The notes under the pieces are model-generated. The model was not told the DNA's origin. It saw nothing but the letters and a program-made list of their open reading frames with translations, and made no database searches. This document shows positions 12,601-24,224 of a stretch of DNA of 64,000 nucleotides, piece after piece. This stretch comes from Halichondria panicea (lineage: Eukaryota > Porifera > Demospongiae > Suberitida > Halichondriidae): positions 5,829,378-5,893,377 of the forward strand of contig NC_087381.1 of NCBI RefSeq assembly GCF_963675165.1, given 5' to 3'. The stretch's first letter is position 1. The number at the start of each line of letters is the position of its first letter. A program made the translations under genes and the position numbers.

Positions 12601-15600
12601 TTCCCTTTGACAGAGGCTAGCAGGTAATCTGGAAAACATAAATTTTACATTCATTCCCTGATTGATGACAAATAGCCAGTTGCTACAATAATAGGAGACC
12701 ATGCACGCATAAGATCGTGACATTCAGTATAATTATATATACACAGAAACAAAATTGTTCCAACTATAATTATATAGTTGTACTATATGGTTGCACCAAA
12801 GATCAAAGGCTTCAGTTGTAGTTTATACTATACTTGTACAACCTGTCTGACCACAAGCCACGGTATATGGCAGTTATACCCTAGTGTATAACTGCCATAT
12901 ACCATGGCTTGAGGTCGAACTACATGTACAGCTAGAACTGAATACAGTATCCCACCTTTGCAACAAATTTGACACACTGTTCCAATTCCAGTGACGTCAA
13001 ACAGTAGTTACTAAACATAGTACATATAGTACAAGCCAGTTAAACTACACCGCCTCGTGGTTTATCAGATCACTCTCACGTGTAAATAAAAAATATACAA
13101 TTCGAGGCCATTGTTTAACTATAACTTACCATTTGTAGCACAGCCATGTGTGATGACGAGATACTTAATTATTTCCAAGTGTCCATTAGCACAGGCCAGA
13201 GAGAGTGGGGTGTCTCCAGCCTTGTTGACTGTACCTGCACACACCAAGAGTGTACTGAGTGATGCAACTTGGAGATGGACTGATATTACTCAATATCAAA
13301 ATAAGGTACACAGAGCTTTCAAATAAAACGTCTGGTTTAATTTGCGGTGCCTGATAGAGTAAAGCACATCAAAGAACATACCGTAAACCCTCGCGAAAAT
13401 ACGCCCACCCTTTTCTGCAAGAAGTCTAGCCTTATTAGGGGACTGGGCGTTTAATCGCGAACGGCGAGTTTTCATTCGAATATTGAGTGAAAATACCCTT
13501 GTGCAAGAACTTCGAGCAAAAGGGGGGATGGGCGTTTATTCAAGATGGGCTTATTTTAGCGAGGCTATACTCAGGAGCATTAAGGACTGTCCAAATTAAA
13601 ATGACAAGGAATTTTATTATAATGAGATTCATACACATGGCGTCATTGCATTGGGATTTTTATCACATGCGTGGGTGGAAAACGTCTGCAATTACTAGTG
13701 GGGGTGGAGCTTCGGTCACATGGACACTGTACTTAACTTACTGAAGTTGACCGTAGCTATAGTTGATCGAGTAAAACCCTGAAAACGGATTTGTTGTAGG
13801 CTACCTAGTAGTATTAAAGGCCTTAGCTAGATAGTAGACAACTTGTTTCCTGCTGCGCAAGACAGAGTGCAGCCAAACAAGAAAGTTATGAGCAGGGACA
13901 ATTCAGGTAAATCTTAGCATGTTGTTTGTGTAGACCATGATTATCTATATGAATTTGCTCTTGCGCAGCAGGATTTCATCAGTATAATTATGATATGTAC
14001 ATCAGGATTCCAGGATCTAACTTAGCTGGAACAAAATACTTTTTGTTTTACAAGGAAATTTCATGTTAATTGGTCACATGATCTTTATTTTCATTTAAAA
14101 TTACTCTGCGCACTTAATGCCCGGGTCAAAGTCTGAATACCAAAATTTAACACAATGTTCATACTGCTGTATTGTTTGCAACATACTATTTATGCTACAT
14201 CAAGATGATCCAAAATGAAGCTCAATGTTTTCTTTTTCCAAAAAACTAATTAGCTTAATTCAATTATGCTAATTAGCCCCATAAATAGTGATGACATCAT
14301 GCCACTTTTAGTAAGAAAACTGCAAAAAGCGGCCATGAAGATGCTAAGATCAAGCTTCAAAAACAAGGCTAGATGAACAACTCATTGCTAGGTACTAGTA
14401 TCATAAATGGGAAGAGTAACAGTTACTGTATTCTTGAGATACACAACATAGCCTACCTCTAGGGTGGCTGCCAGAGCTAAAGAAGCCAGTATAGCTAAGG
14501 CAATTTTGCACATATTGACTTCCCACTTAAGAAACATAATCATGACAACATACTCTATCTTTTGAGGGCCTAAACAGCTACTCTTACCTTGCTTAAGCCA
14601 GCTGCTTTTGTTGCTAAAGATATTACTTCTAGCAGCTAGCTATAGGCAAACACATTGACTCATGACGTCACATGCACTGATAAAAATTATGAATCTCATT
14701 AATACTACATAATATACACAATCTTGGGTAATGAATAAAATTAATGCCAACATGTGCAATTACCGTATATCTTCTAATTTATCGGACACTTCTAATTACC
14801 CGGACACTCTTTTGGGAAATTTTCGTTGTTCTAATACAACGGACACTCCAGTACTTTAATATTACATTTGTTCTAAATATCCGGACAATACCTTGAAAAG
14901 TTGAGCTACCATTCATAGACGGCAAGTAAGACTTAGAGTGCTGCAGTTAGATAGCCTTTGAGTAGCTAGTTTTAGATAGCTAGTGCAACTATTCAGTCGT
15001 ACCCTGTTCTATTAAACTTAGCTAGCTCGCATGCAGCTGCTTGCTTGTTCTAATTATTCCGGACACTTCGCATGCTCTATAAAAGTCTGTTCCAATTATA
15101 CCCGGACAATTTCCAAAATAATTATTTTTTGCTGTCCGATAAATTAGAAGATATACGGTACTATGTTTAATATTGAATACTTTTTGATGTATGTGACGTT
15201 GGCTAATTTTGATTATGGACGTGCCTTAATACCTCTGAGTACAATAAAAAAACACTGAGTGGCATACTGAGCATATATACGGTTCCTTTTTCACATTCTG
15301 AGTGGCTAGTGAAACAGAGTGCAATAAAATTACATATACAGTATGCATGATGATCAAGAGATAAGAGACTACGACATGTACCCCTACCCCCTACTGATAC
15401 ACAAAAATGATGAACGTACTTCTAGGATCACAATGATGCTCGTTCACAAGGTACTTGACTGTATCCAAGTGGCCATTAGCACAGGCCAGAGAGAGTGGGG
15501 TGAAAGCAGCCATGTTGACTATACCTGCAAGCGCAATTGTTGTTTGATTAACATCAATCAAAATTAATAATTTTTATGAATCACTGACTATCATAATAAT

Positions 15601-18600
15601 AGAACTTAGAGGCACCTTTTGGATTGAGGCCCACTGTTTCCACAAGATACTTAACCCAGTCCAGCCAGCCATATAATACACCCACTGACAGAGCACTCTC
15701 ACCTTCCCCTGCAGTTTATGGCATAAGTACCATTCAGTATAGTACAGTACACATAATGTGTATAGCAAAAAAAGGACTTTCCATCTAGTGTACCACATTG
15801 TTTCTACAGCGATTTTATACTAACAAGAAAATGATCGCACTAGTAAATTTAACAGAAGCAGTCATTTGCTGACCTTGCTGAGTGCACACACTCTCTGCCA
15901 ACTTGTACTCTCCAATCCTCACTAGAGATTCCACAATATCCTTCCACTGCATTTCAATACTCTTGATTTTGGCTGCCTGAAGAGTTGTTGCTGTGGGATG
16001 TTGGCTCTTCTTTATGGTTTGAAGTTGGTCATTGCCCAATCCCAAGCAAGCACCAAGTTGAAGCCATTGATCACATTCCAGCTGACTCAGCTGTTCCAGT
16101 GTTGGGTAAGAGGACAGAGGATCTACATAATAATATTATAATGTTGAGGAGTCATATCTGTGAGATTTAGAAGCCAATGACACTCCATGCATGTACTGTA
16201 GTATCCAGTGCACTGAGCAGTCTCTGAGGCATGTACTTGTAGGTGAGACTTAGAAGCCAAAGAGACTCCTGTAATAATTATCGAGGGGGCCCTGCATACA
16301 AATAGTCCCTAAGGCATGTCATTGCACGTCTAGCACACATCTGTGGAATTGCACTGTACATAGGTTATAGGACTACGTACACTTGCATGTATTGATTCTG
16401 TTATATATGGACTATGCACGATATCACACGGAAACCACCGATGCTGTACTGACCATGCAACTCACTATAGATACTTATACTGACTACTTTGTACAACAGC
16501 TGATGGCCAACTCACCTCTAGGTCCAGGCTGGAACCCCTCTACATAGTCAGCCAAGGCACGGTGCCCAGTATTTCTAGCCACATCAGTAGCAATCCGTCC
16601 ATTAAGGTCCTTGATATCTGCATGGTTGGGTTGAACAGGAGCTGATCATGAACTGGCCGTATAGTGCATGTGTGCTAGCAAATGAGGCGATAATTATCAT
16701 AAAACATACCAGGATTACAAGAAGTGGAGTAAGCAACTACTATATATATATAGCCTCGAGCCGAGTTTTCGCTTTTATAACGGTTAGGCAAACAACTATA
16801 TAGGCCTGGTACTAGTTGTCTGCGCATGCGTCAGTCGTTTGTCAGATTCTCGTTCACTTTCGTGACATTTATATTCGTGTACTATCGTGTACTAGAAGTC
16901 AGTTCCCGTTTATCATTATTGGAATCGATTGGAATGGCTGTTAGCTGAAGCTTCTATCTTCTCTGAAGCTTAGACTGAGCAACAATTAAGGGAAGAGGTA
17001 TAAAGCTCAGATATTTTTGCGTGGGCCCTATGCTATCAAGTCTTGTTGGCAAGATCTAGGTAGACTATAGTTTTACCATTGATCTACTTTTAATATGGTG
17101 TGTGAGCTATAGAGAACTTGGTGCTGCCATCATCAGCTTGTCGACAATGACACTATAACCTGTTTAATACGAGAAATTTAATATGTAGATCTACACGTGC
17201 TTATAATGTCTACTTCTCTGCACAGCGGGAGCAATGGCTAATATCCAGCTATCCCGACAGTGCTCCTCTTGGCTATACTATAACGGACGAGACTGGACAG
17301 TTAGAGGTAACGGTTTAACCGTCTTTTGTTTCTTTTTAATCTTATCCTATACTCACTGGACTGGAGTATATATATGATCTGCTTGTTCGAGCATTGCTGG
17401 GTAGCTCAGAGGTATCAAGAGAATGTACGTTTTCTCAAACTGAGTTTATACGAGTATAGGGGCCTAGAATGAGAGAGGTCCAGCAGCCTTCTTGAAACGT
17501 AATTTGAACGCATTCAATCATCCTGAAGTTACCTTGGGTCACTATAATCGTGCTGCAGCACAACTGGAAACTCCCCAGGCCCTTGTGAAGCAGCTCCCTA
17601 TGTGCATTTTTTGTGTATACTCACTCTGCATGTGCATTTTCTATGTCAATAATTATTATAAATATTTTTGCCGATCACAAATACAATGAAAATTTGACGC
17701 ATACGCAGACAACTAGTACCAGGCCTAGTTGTTTGCCTATAACCGTTACAAAAGCGAAAACTTGGCCTGGGATCGAGGCTACTATATATATACAGCCAGG
17801 AGTGTCTGAAGAGGAGTATTCAACTGTAGCAGTTGTAGTGTAAACCATGTTACGGTACAAGTATGTCATACCACGTCACTATCAGACCTCATCTTAAGTG
17901 GTGCGTAGGTGTAGTGGTTAATTAGTTAAAAATGATATCAGCATACACGCATGTGGTTTGCAGGGTTCTAGCTAGCAGAAAAATAAAGGGGGGGGGATAC
18001 GCTGACAAAGCACAATGATAAAAATGATGAGCAGACTGAGAGAAATACCTAGTCAGTCCTCAACACAGTAACTTTAGTAGCAGCTCTACTGGACTCATAT
18101 TGATTACATGAACTAGAAAGCTAGCTATACTAGAAGTCTGTTAGCAAAAAAAAAAAAAAAAAAAAATTATAGCTACCATGTGGTCATTATAAGGGTGTGT
18201 GTGCACACGAGATCAACTTTCATGAGATCAACTCCCACGAGATCAATTCTTACCAGAGCAACTTTGCATGAGGTCAATTGTTAGTAGGTCAACTCTCATA
18301 GAATCAACTTTTCATAGGATCAACTTCATGTGATCAACTCAGTTTTACAAAAAACCGCTACACTTCCAAATTTTACAATTAAGATGCTTGATGCTGGTAA
18401 ATAATGATTTTTGTGAAACTATAAATGCCATGAGAGAAGTTTAAAGCACATACATGATAAATATATTGGTGTATCAATCTGTATGACAAGCATCAATCTT
18501 CAAAATATCTTTCAGTGGAAGCTCTGAGCGATCATCAAGTTACTAGAAACAACACAAACTAGTAGTCATTTTATGCTTCCAAAAATACTTCTAGCTCCGT

Positions 18601-19640
18601 GTTCTTGCTCTTATAGGATACTTCTTACCATTCTGGAGGGCTACACGAAGCCAGAAAACTCTCACAAACAAAAACATGTACTTAAAATGGCTGACAGAGC
18701 CAAGGAAAACAGCCTCTTGTGAGCTTTCAGTAAAAATATCTCTTCGTGTGGCCCTGCATATACTTCAGCTACAGTAGACTGCACCTAAGCTGTCTATTAA
18801 AAATGTCTAAAAATGACTATTGCGTTTTAGCTGGACTTCCAGCTTATTCTAGCTGGAAAAGATTACTAGATCTAGCTCATGAATAATTAATAAGCAAACG
18901 GTTTACCGTAACCTTAAGAGGGCGTCCAATAATTGAAGCAGGGCACCATGCCCCCTTAATGCCCTTTTAACGAGAACCCTGGTTTGTACCTATACCTCCA
19001 GCCCACATTTAATTTTATTCATGGCTAACAGTTTACACAACTACAAGTGTTAGTGACGGATTCAGTCCGAGATATAGAATGGAATGTGCGAGGGAGTCGC
19101 ATACTCCTCTTCATACACTCAAATGTGTTGTTGTCTTACTCTGTCACACTATGTCATATACAGAATACATACAGACACGCTGCACTCAGGCTCACCTGTG
19201 GGATAGTAGTTCTCCAGTAACAGTTTAGCAGTGGCTTTACTGTTGCGAGAACATGCCCAGTGTAAGGGGGTCCAACCATTGTTATCCGTAGCAGCTACAA
19301 TGGCTCCAAACTTGATAAGTAATTCTGTACAGTGGGGATGGTTAGAAGCACATGCCTTGTGTAGTGGAGTGCGTCCATCCCGTTCTCTAGTGTAGTAGTC
19401 ACTGTTGGGTGGAGCTCCTTTTTGTAGCAGCTCAAGCACTTCTTGGTTATGGCCATTATAACAAGCCCACCATAATTGTTCAAGAAGGTTGTCACTATGG
19501 GGAGATAAGACGAGTGCAACCATCATTGATTAGAATGTGCGTGTGTGCGATACAATTTTGTGGTAATATTTACAATAATTATAGTGATAATAATAAATAG
19601 CTGACATAAACAGTGAAACAACAGTATGTACTAACCTCAT
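9641..19640 (-). CDS. ANK-death-ANK-Roc-COR-death protein, copy 2 (1217 aa)
   Basis: Ten exons on the minus strand: 19636-19640 (ATGAG), 19196-19494, 16516-16617, 15874-16122, 15616-15708, 15420-15524, 13130-13234, 10350-12628, 10172-10240, 9641-9988; the sum is 3654 nt with all GT-AG phases consistent. Residues 1-135 are ankyrin repeats; 136-218 a death domain (DPLSSYPTLEQLSQLECDQW start); 219-375 four ankyrin repeats. Roc follows, with P-loop GDGGVGKST (~406-414), DFAGQ (~462-466) and GSHAD in the NKxD position (~529-533), then a COR-like region to ~1079. Residues 1080-1102 are a linker and 1103-1217 a second death-fold domain, stop after QYLKEKV. Related families are DAPK-type Roco GTPases. 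It has only two single-exon ankyrin cassettes, against six in copies 1 and 3. The 2.6-kb intron 16618-19195 holds two foldback elements, and the 2.2-kb intron 13235-15419 holds two MITEs. Signalling through the death folds is inferred. Confidence 0.87.
12849..12916. repeat. near-perfect palindrome in copy 2 intron
   Basis: Arms of 31 bp (GACCACAAGCCACGGTATAT.. and its inverse with two mismatches) around a 6-bp loop. It would form a very stable hairpin in the pre-mRNA between the last ankyrin cassette and the Roc exon. It may be a tiny foldback element. Confidence 0.65.
13379..13570. mobile_element. MITE-like element with CCTCGCGAAAATACGCCCA ends
   Basis: The left end (CCGTAAACCCTCGCGAAAAT) is inverted at the right end as GGGCTTATTTTAGCGAGGCTA, with imperfect matching. 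The ~190-bp interior is non-coding and carries GGGCGTTTA motifs. A relic of related sequence lies at about 9390-9440 (ATTACGCCCAC repeated). Confidence 0.5.
14761..15160. mobile_element. 400-bp MITE with 28-bp perfect terminal repeats
   Basis: Starts TACCGTATATCTTCTAATTT and ends with its exact inverse (..GATATACGGTA), with TA at both ends as expected for a mariner/pogo-type target site. The interior repeats a degenerate TTCTAATTA.CCGGACAC motif six to seven times in the same orientation. It lies in the copy 2 intron 13235-15419. Confidence 0.75.
16751..17781. mobile_element. foldback transposon, TAGCCTCG family, with 11-bp target duplication
   Basis: About 90-bp terminal inverted repeats: left from 16751 (TAGCCTCGAGCCGAGTTTTC), right ending 17781 (..GGGATCGAGGCTA). 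Inside the termini both arms carry CAACTAGTACCAGGCC-type sequence. The flanks 16740-16750 and 17782-17792 are the same 11 bp (CTATATATATA). Long TIRs and a 9-11 bp duplication fit Mutator-like elements. The ~1.0-kb interior has no recognisable transposase, so it is non-autonomous. It lies in intron 16618-19195 of copy 2. Confidence 0.75.
17801..19119. mobile_element. DNA element with AGTGT.TGAAGAGGAGTA ends
   Basis: The left end AGTGTCTGAAGAGGAGTATT is inverted at the right end (ATACTCCTCTTCATACACT). Both subterminal regions match, in inverted orientation, the element at 53759-54651, including the block around TTACGGTACAAGTATGTCAT and the block around GGACTGAATCCGTCACTAAC. The interior has an A-run (18149-18168) and an ATCAACT repeat tract (about 18204-18345). 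No transposase was seen. It lies 19 bp from the foldback element on its left. Confidence 0.65.
18204..18345. repeat. degenerate GAGATCAACT tandem tract
   Basis: Roughly eight to ten imperfect units of 13-19 bp of the type ATGAGATCAACTTTC, inside the element at 17801-19119. No coding potential. Confidence 0.6.
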
Positions 19641-19850
19641 TTCAGGAAGTGACTTGCTCTCTGTAACCTCACTTCCGGTTGCTTACTCAAGGCTTGCATA
19701 TGATCAGTAGTAGCCACAGCTTTAGTGATAGTAACAACAATACTCTCAACTTCTGCAACAAAGTTGTGTTGAAAGACTCAAGGGGAAGGATTGGTGGGCA
19801 AGTTCATAATTATGACAATGCCAACGATAATAATCTCCTATAATGCTAGG
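19641..19850 (-). promoter_or_regulatory. conserved 5' flank / 5' UTR of copy 2
   Basis: Aligns with 7480-7690 and 36415-36600, with the same ordered blocks (CTTACTCAAGGCTTGC, TTTAGTGATAGTA, CTCAAGGGGAAGGATTGGTG, GCCAACGATAAT). Probably 5' UTR and promoter of copy 2. Exact transcription start not determinable. Confidence 0.5.
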
Positions 19851-20129
19851 TATACAGTATCATATAAGCAGCAGGTATACATATACTGAATGTACATGCA
19901 CCAGTGCAGTAGACTATATAGCTGATTTTCCCACTTGTCAACCAACTCATTGACAACCCCCATGATAGATTATGTTAACAATAATTTTATAGTAACTGAA
20001 AAATTCTCTTATGTACCTGTTCTTGAATAGAGTATACACTGATGTAGCTTATCACCAACTCTACTAGATAGAACTATACTCAACACTCACGCTGACAGTT
20101 CTGAATAGGCCCTGGCAAATTATGCCGGT

Positions 20130-20215
20130 GTCATAAAATTTTAGGCCCCCCATGAGATTGGCCCCCCCGGGGCTAGAATTTTAACATTTTAGGCCCCCCA
20201 TTAACAGCGCAACAG
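20130..20215. repeat. G/C-run arm (left) of a large inverted repeat
   Basis: Contains TTTTAGGCCCCCCATGAGAT, GGCCCCCCCGGGGCTAGAAT and a further AGGCCCCCC. The inverse, with the same CTAGAAT..TTAACA spacing blocks, lies at about 24225-24385. Between the arms sit a foldback element (20228-21562) and a LINE (21733-23615). Confidence 0.5.
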
Positions 20216-20227
20216 CGGTAACATTAT

Positions 20228-21562
20228 TAGCCTCGATCCCAGGCCGATCCGTCTCTAATTGAACGCTAGGTCGCCTCCTCGGCCTGGTATTGATTGTATC
20301 TGGGCGTGACCGGAAACTGGTAAGTATCAGCTATGACTGTAAAATCTTCAGTTTATCACAGTTGGCTAAAAATACAGCGATATAATGATATAATGACACT
20401 AGAAATTAATACTGTGCACAGCAGTACTGCGTCCATAATAAAATGCAGATGTTTAGAAGCGAAGATCTCAAACAAGAGCTTCCAGAAAGACTTAATAAAT
20501 ACTGCGTTGGATATGCCTGCTAAGCCTTCAGGTGGCATAACAAAGATTGTGTGTTCACAGTGCATCAAGAGACAGTAGAATCCTGACGTCACTGGTCAGG
20601 ATAGCAACCACAAGTGTTGAAAGAGCCATTCCACGTCCGTAGTTTTAGTGCAGGTAGTTCTATAAGATCGGACCCTTGGGAAGGACACGAGTGGCACTGG
20701 GGCATCCTCTTTCAATTAGTTCACACCCATCAGCTAGGAGGAGTACGACGGGGGTTGGAGGGGAAGGTTCCATTTTGCTCCTGTATACAAATTAGTATGA
20801 ACTTAAATTCACCATTCCACTATACATTTTGTAACTCACAGTGATGGTCCACACAAACTAGCCACGATCCCAGGCCGCACTTCCTTGAAGGCCGGTGAAG
20901 GAGGCTAACACAACACCAGTGTCAGTGCCGTAATGTCATATCTTGATCCAGATACCAAGGATTGGGCTATAGGCTATAGTGTACAATTTCCAATGATGAA
21001 AGGGGATTATTGATTTATATCGCTCACCTTGACAATACATCCCAGGCCCAGCCACTTGTGGACACCCCTGAGCATAGTATACAAGAGATCGATGGCCAGA
21101 GTCTGAGGATAGACTCTACCAAGTGTATCTGGCAATCAATGGTCTAATCAAGCGCTTGTATTAAATTGTGTAGTCAATCAAAGGTAGCCACTGATAGCAG
21201 AAACTTGAGAACCTAGGTCTGTTCTTTCACAAGAGTGATGCTCCTTCTTCCTTCGCACAAGACAGCTCCTCACACTCTAGCTAGCTAAGCCTATATCTAT
21301 GACAAACTAAAAGAATAGACCTATGACACAGAGTTCTTTGTGATTTAACGGTGATTTTACGGAGTAAGTATGCTTACATACACGTACTATTAGTGTTCTA
21401 TTCGCTCCACCTTGCTCAGGTATTCGCTCTTTTTTAGCGAATACCTGAGCAACCACAGCAACCACAGCACATGCCCAGATACACGCCCAGATACAATCAA
21501 TACCAGGCCGAGGAGGCGACCTAGCGTTCAATTAGAGACAGATCGGCCTGGGATCGAGGCTA
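20228..21562. mobile_element. foldback transposon, TAGCCTCG family, with exact 9-bp target duplication
   Basis: About 80-bp terminal inverted repeats (left TAGCCTCGATCCCAGGCCG.. continuing through ATTGAACGCTAGGTCGCCTC; right is its inverse ending CGAGGCTA). The flanks 20219-20227 and 21563-21571 are both TAACATTAT. The ~1.2-kb interior has no transposase. Small ORFs at 20333-20592 on both strands overlap each other and show no domain. The long TIRs and 9-bp duplication are Mutator-like. Confidence 0.8.
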
Positions 21563-21732
21563 TAACATTATGTGACAGTGCATTCTCAAAATACACCAAT
21601 ACAGTCTTCTATGGTCTTCACAGTCTATGCAGTGCCAGTTACTGAATGCAGCTCTCCTTATACACACACATTTCATTCATATACAGTAGTATACCACTGG
21701 TCTCACAGCCATCACACTGCACCATGTCATTC

Positions 21733-21765
<33 letters not shown>

Positions 21766-23615
21766 GACTTTACAGCCTGTAACGTGAATGATATAAAAAC
21801 AAGTAATTGTTGTAGCAAAGACTATAGCTGACAGACTGTGCCGCATTGAGCGACACAGCTGGATAATTTAATGATTACATGTGAAGCTAGCTATAATTAC
21901 GTGTGTAGCATCTGTTGCATGGGCACATTAAGTGGTAGGTACATGGGATGTCAGAGACAAAGTTTTGTTTGAAGTGCTCCCAGAAGTAATGGTGGAGTGT
22001 ATTCTTTGTTGAAGTTAGTGGTGCGCTGATATCCATCAGCATAGTGGGCATCAAGTTCCATAACCTTGTGATACGATTGAGGTAGAAGTGTCTGCTTGCG
22101 CTGTAGTGATTGGCTTGTACAGTGAGTTTGTTGTTGCAACTGAAGCGGGTGCGACCAGTAACGAATTTGATGTGATCTCTTATGTTGAAGTTGTCCGAGG
22201 GTTCCTTTAGTGACTTTACTAGAAACATTATGTCCTGTATTTCAAACCAGTACATTAGAGGTAGTAGCTTCAAATCGGACAGCCTTGATCTGTATGAGCT
22301 TGAGTAATCATTGAGTATGAATTTGGTGGCTCTCCTCTGGATTCTTTCTAGTTTTTGAATGTCCTTGATCAAATTTGGTCTCCAGACTTGGGAGCAGTAG
22401 GTGACCTGGGATCTAACTAGGGTTATATATAACGATTTTTTTGTGCTGGTTTCTGATTTCATTGAAATCGTCCGTCGGATGAGGTTAAGAGCTCGGTAGG
22501 CCTTAGACGATATGAGGTTATAATGCAGTGACCAGGAGAGGTTGTTGGCTATGCACAAGCCTAGGTCTTTTTCTTTTGTAGCAAAGTTAAGGTGAGAATT
22601 GTGGATTGAGTAGAGTGTATTAGGGTTGTCTTCGTGCCAGCTAGGATGAGTTATGCGCAGCACATTACATTTTCCTTCATTGAGTTGCATGTTCCAAGTA
22701 GTGCACCAGGATGACAACTGGTTGATGTCTGTTTGTAATTCCAATTGGTCTTCCGTAGAAGTGATGCACTTTACTAGCTTTGTGTCGTCCGCAAATAGAA
22801 ATGGATTGGCAGATGAGATGCACTCTGGTAGGTCATTGATAAAAATAATAAATAACAGTGGGCCTAGGATGCTTCCTTGCGGAACTCCTGACATAACTGG
22901 TAAGTAGTTGGATGGAGTATTAATAACACTTGTGAAGTGTATCCTGTCATGTAGGTACGATTTAAACCACAGCCAAAGAGGGCCTGTGATGCCTGTCTTC
23001 CAAAGCTTTAGCAACAGCTCATTGTGTGGGACCGTGTCGAAAGCTTTCTTAAAATCTAGGTAGATGACATCTGTAGGTTTTCGGTTTTCTATGTTGTCAA
23101 AAACTTGGGAAAAGAATAGGATTAATTGAGAAAGACATGATCGGTTTCTTAGGAACCCGAATTGTTGGCATGTTATCTTTGGTCTCACGAATGTAATAAT
23201 TTTCTTGTAGATGATAGATTCAAAGACTTTGGATATAATTGGGAGAAGAGAGATGGGCCAAAAGTTTTCTACAAGATGGGGGTCGCCCTTCTTTGGGATT
23301 GGGCAGATTTTGTGGACCTTCCAGTGGGGTGGGAAAGTATGTGAAGATAGGCTAGAATTGAAAATGTGTGTGACTGATCTTGTGAGAGCGGTAGCACAGC
23401 ATTTGAGGGTTGACGCATTTATATTATCGTGGCCTGGTGACTTTGTTGTGTCTAGTGAGGTGAGGGTTTCGTACACCTCAGACTCTTCTATAGAGATAGA
23501 GCTCAGTTGATAAGTGGGGGAGGGCATTTTGTCCCATGGAGGAAGTGTATAGTCACTTCTTGTGAATGTCGAGTTAAAGTATTTGTTGAAAATTTCAGCA
23601 TATATAAATCAGGCC
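21733..23615 (-). mobile_element. 5'-truncated non-LTR retrotransposon (LINE)
   Basis: A minus-strand element. The coding frame opens just after an in-frame stop at about 23613 and ends at 21887, followed by a ~120-bp 3' tail and an (AAT)n microsatellite at 21733-21764 that acts as the 3' terminus. The endonuclease and the start of the second ORF are missing, the usual 5' truncation. A simple-repeat tail rather than poly(A) is known from I/CR1/L2-like clades; the clade itself is not resolved. Confidence 0.8.
21887..23527 (-). CDS. reverse transcriptase of LINE (546 codons, uninterrupted)
   Basis: Residues 156-164 YLDFKKAFD (motif A, first catalytic Asp), 213-219 SGVPQGS (motif B) and 245-248 FADD (motif C, catalytic Asp pair) are all intact. 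A C-terminal thumb/linker region follows, with LVRSQVTYCSQVW and YWFEIQDIMFLVK. The stop follows ..RCYTRNYS. The frame continues upstream of the chosen ATG to about 23610 (..EIFNKYFNSTFTRSDY..), so the true protein began further 5' and the listed start is not native. The open frame over ~1.7 kb suggests a recent insertion. The copy cannot retrotranspose alone because the endonuclease is absent. Confidence 0.88.
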   Translation of the reverse strand: MPSPTYQLSSISIEESEVYETLTSLDTTKSPGHDNINASTLKCCATALTRSVTHIFNSSLSSHTFPPHWKVHKICPIPKKGDPHLVENFWPISLLPIISKVFESIIYKKIITFVRPKITCQQFGFLRNRSCLSQLILFFSQVFDNIENRKPTDVIYLDFKKAFDTVPHNELLLKLWKTGITGPLWLWFKSYLHDRIHFTSVINTPSNYLPVMSGVPQGSILGPLLFIIFINDLPECISSANPFLFADDTKLVKCITSTEDQLELQTDINQLSSWCTTWNMQLNEGKCNVLRITHPSWHEDNPNTLYSIHNSHLNFATKEKDLGLCIANNLSWSLHYNLISSKAYRALNLIRRTISMKSETSTKKSLYITLVRSQVTYCSQVWRPNLIKDIQKLERIQRRATKFILNDYSSSYRSRLSDLKLLPLMYWFEIQDIMFLVKSLKEPSDNFNIRDHIKFVTGRTRFSCNNKLTVQANHYSASRHFYLNRITRLWNLMPTMLMDISAPLTSTKNTLHHYFWEHFKQNFVSDIPCTYHLMCPCNRCYTRNYS

Positions 23616-24224
23616 TCGTGCAGCACGAAGCACATAGGTGCCAACTGTCCCGAATTGGTCAGGACTGTCCAAGATTACCCTTGTCCCGAAAGAAAACTGC
23701 TATTGTGATTCCACCATGATACAACAGTTTCTCTCTTGACTTCTATCTGTGATTCCACATTACTTGAGAGCTGAGCCAGTGATGCTATTGGAGCATCCCC
23801 ACAACAATTTACATCTTCTATGTATAGGAAAACATGGAGGAAGATATGAATTGTTGTCTTTGCACTGAAATTGTGTGTTTTATTATAGATCTATGGCTTT
23901 ATACTTTTTTGTCCTGAAATTTGGCTGAGAAAGTAAGCACGAAGTTGCAAATATGGCGATATAGCTATGCAACAACATCAATTGTCTTACAGGCAGATCC
24001 AATATTGCAGAGCTGCATCAAAGCATTTAACTCTTATAGGTAAAGCATGAAAGGTAAATCTTCCTTCACTTTGAATTCCATGATAGAATAATAATGCAAA
24101 CATTTTTGCTACTTTGATACTGCATGCATGCAGTCTCTTTGATGCTTTGTCAACTAATAGAGCTAACCTTACCATATTATTATATCTCTTTGACTTCGTT
24201 CTATTGTGCAGAAAAGGATAGCAG

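Noticed and set aside
17675-17869. 64-codon ORFs around 17.5-17.9 kb
   Set aside because: Lie in transposon terminal repeats; overlapping ORFs on both strands without domain.
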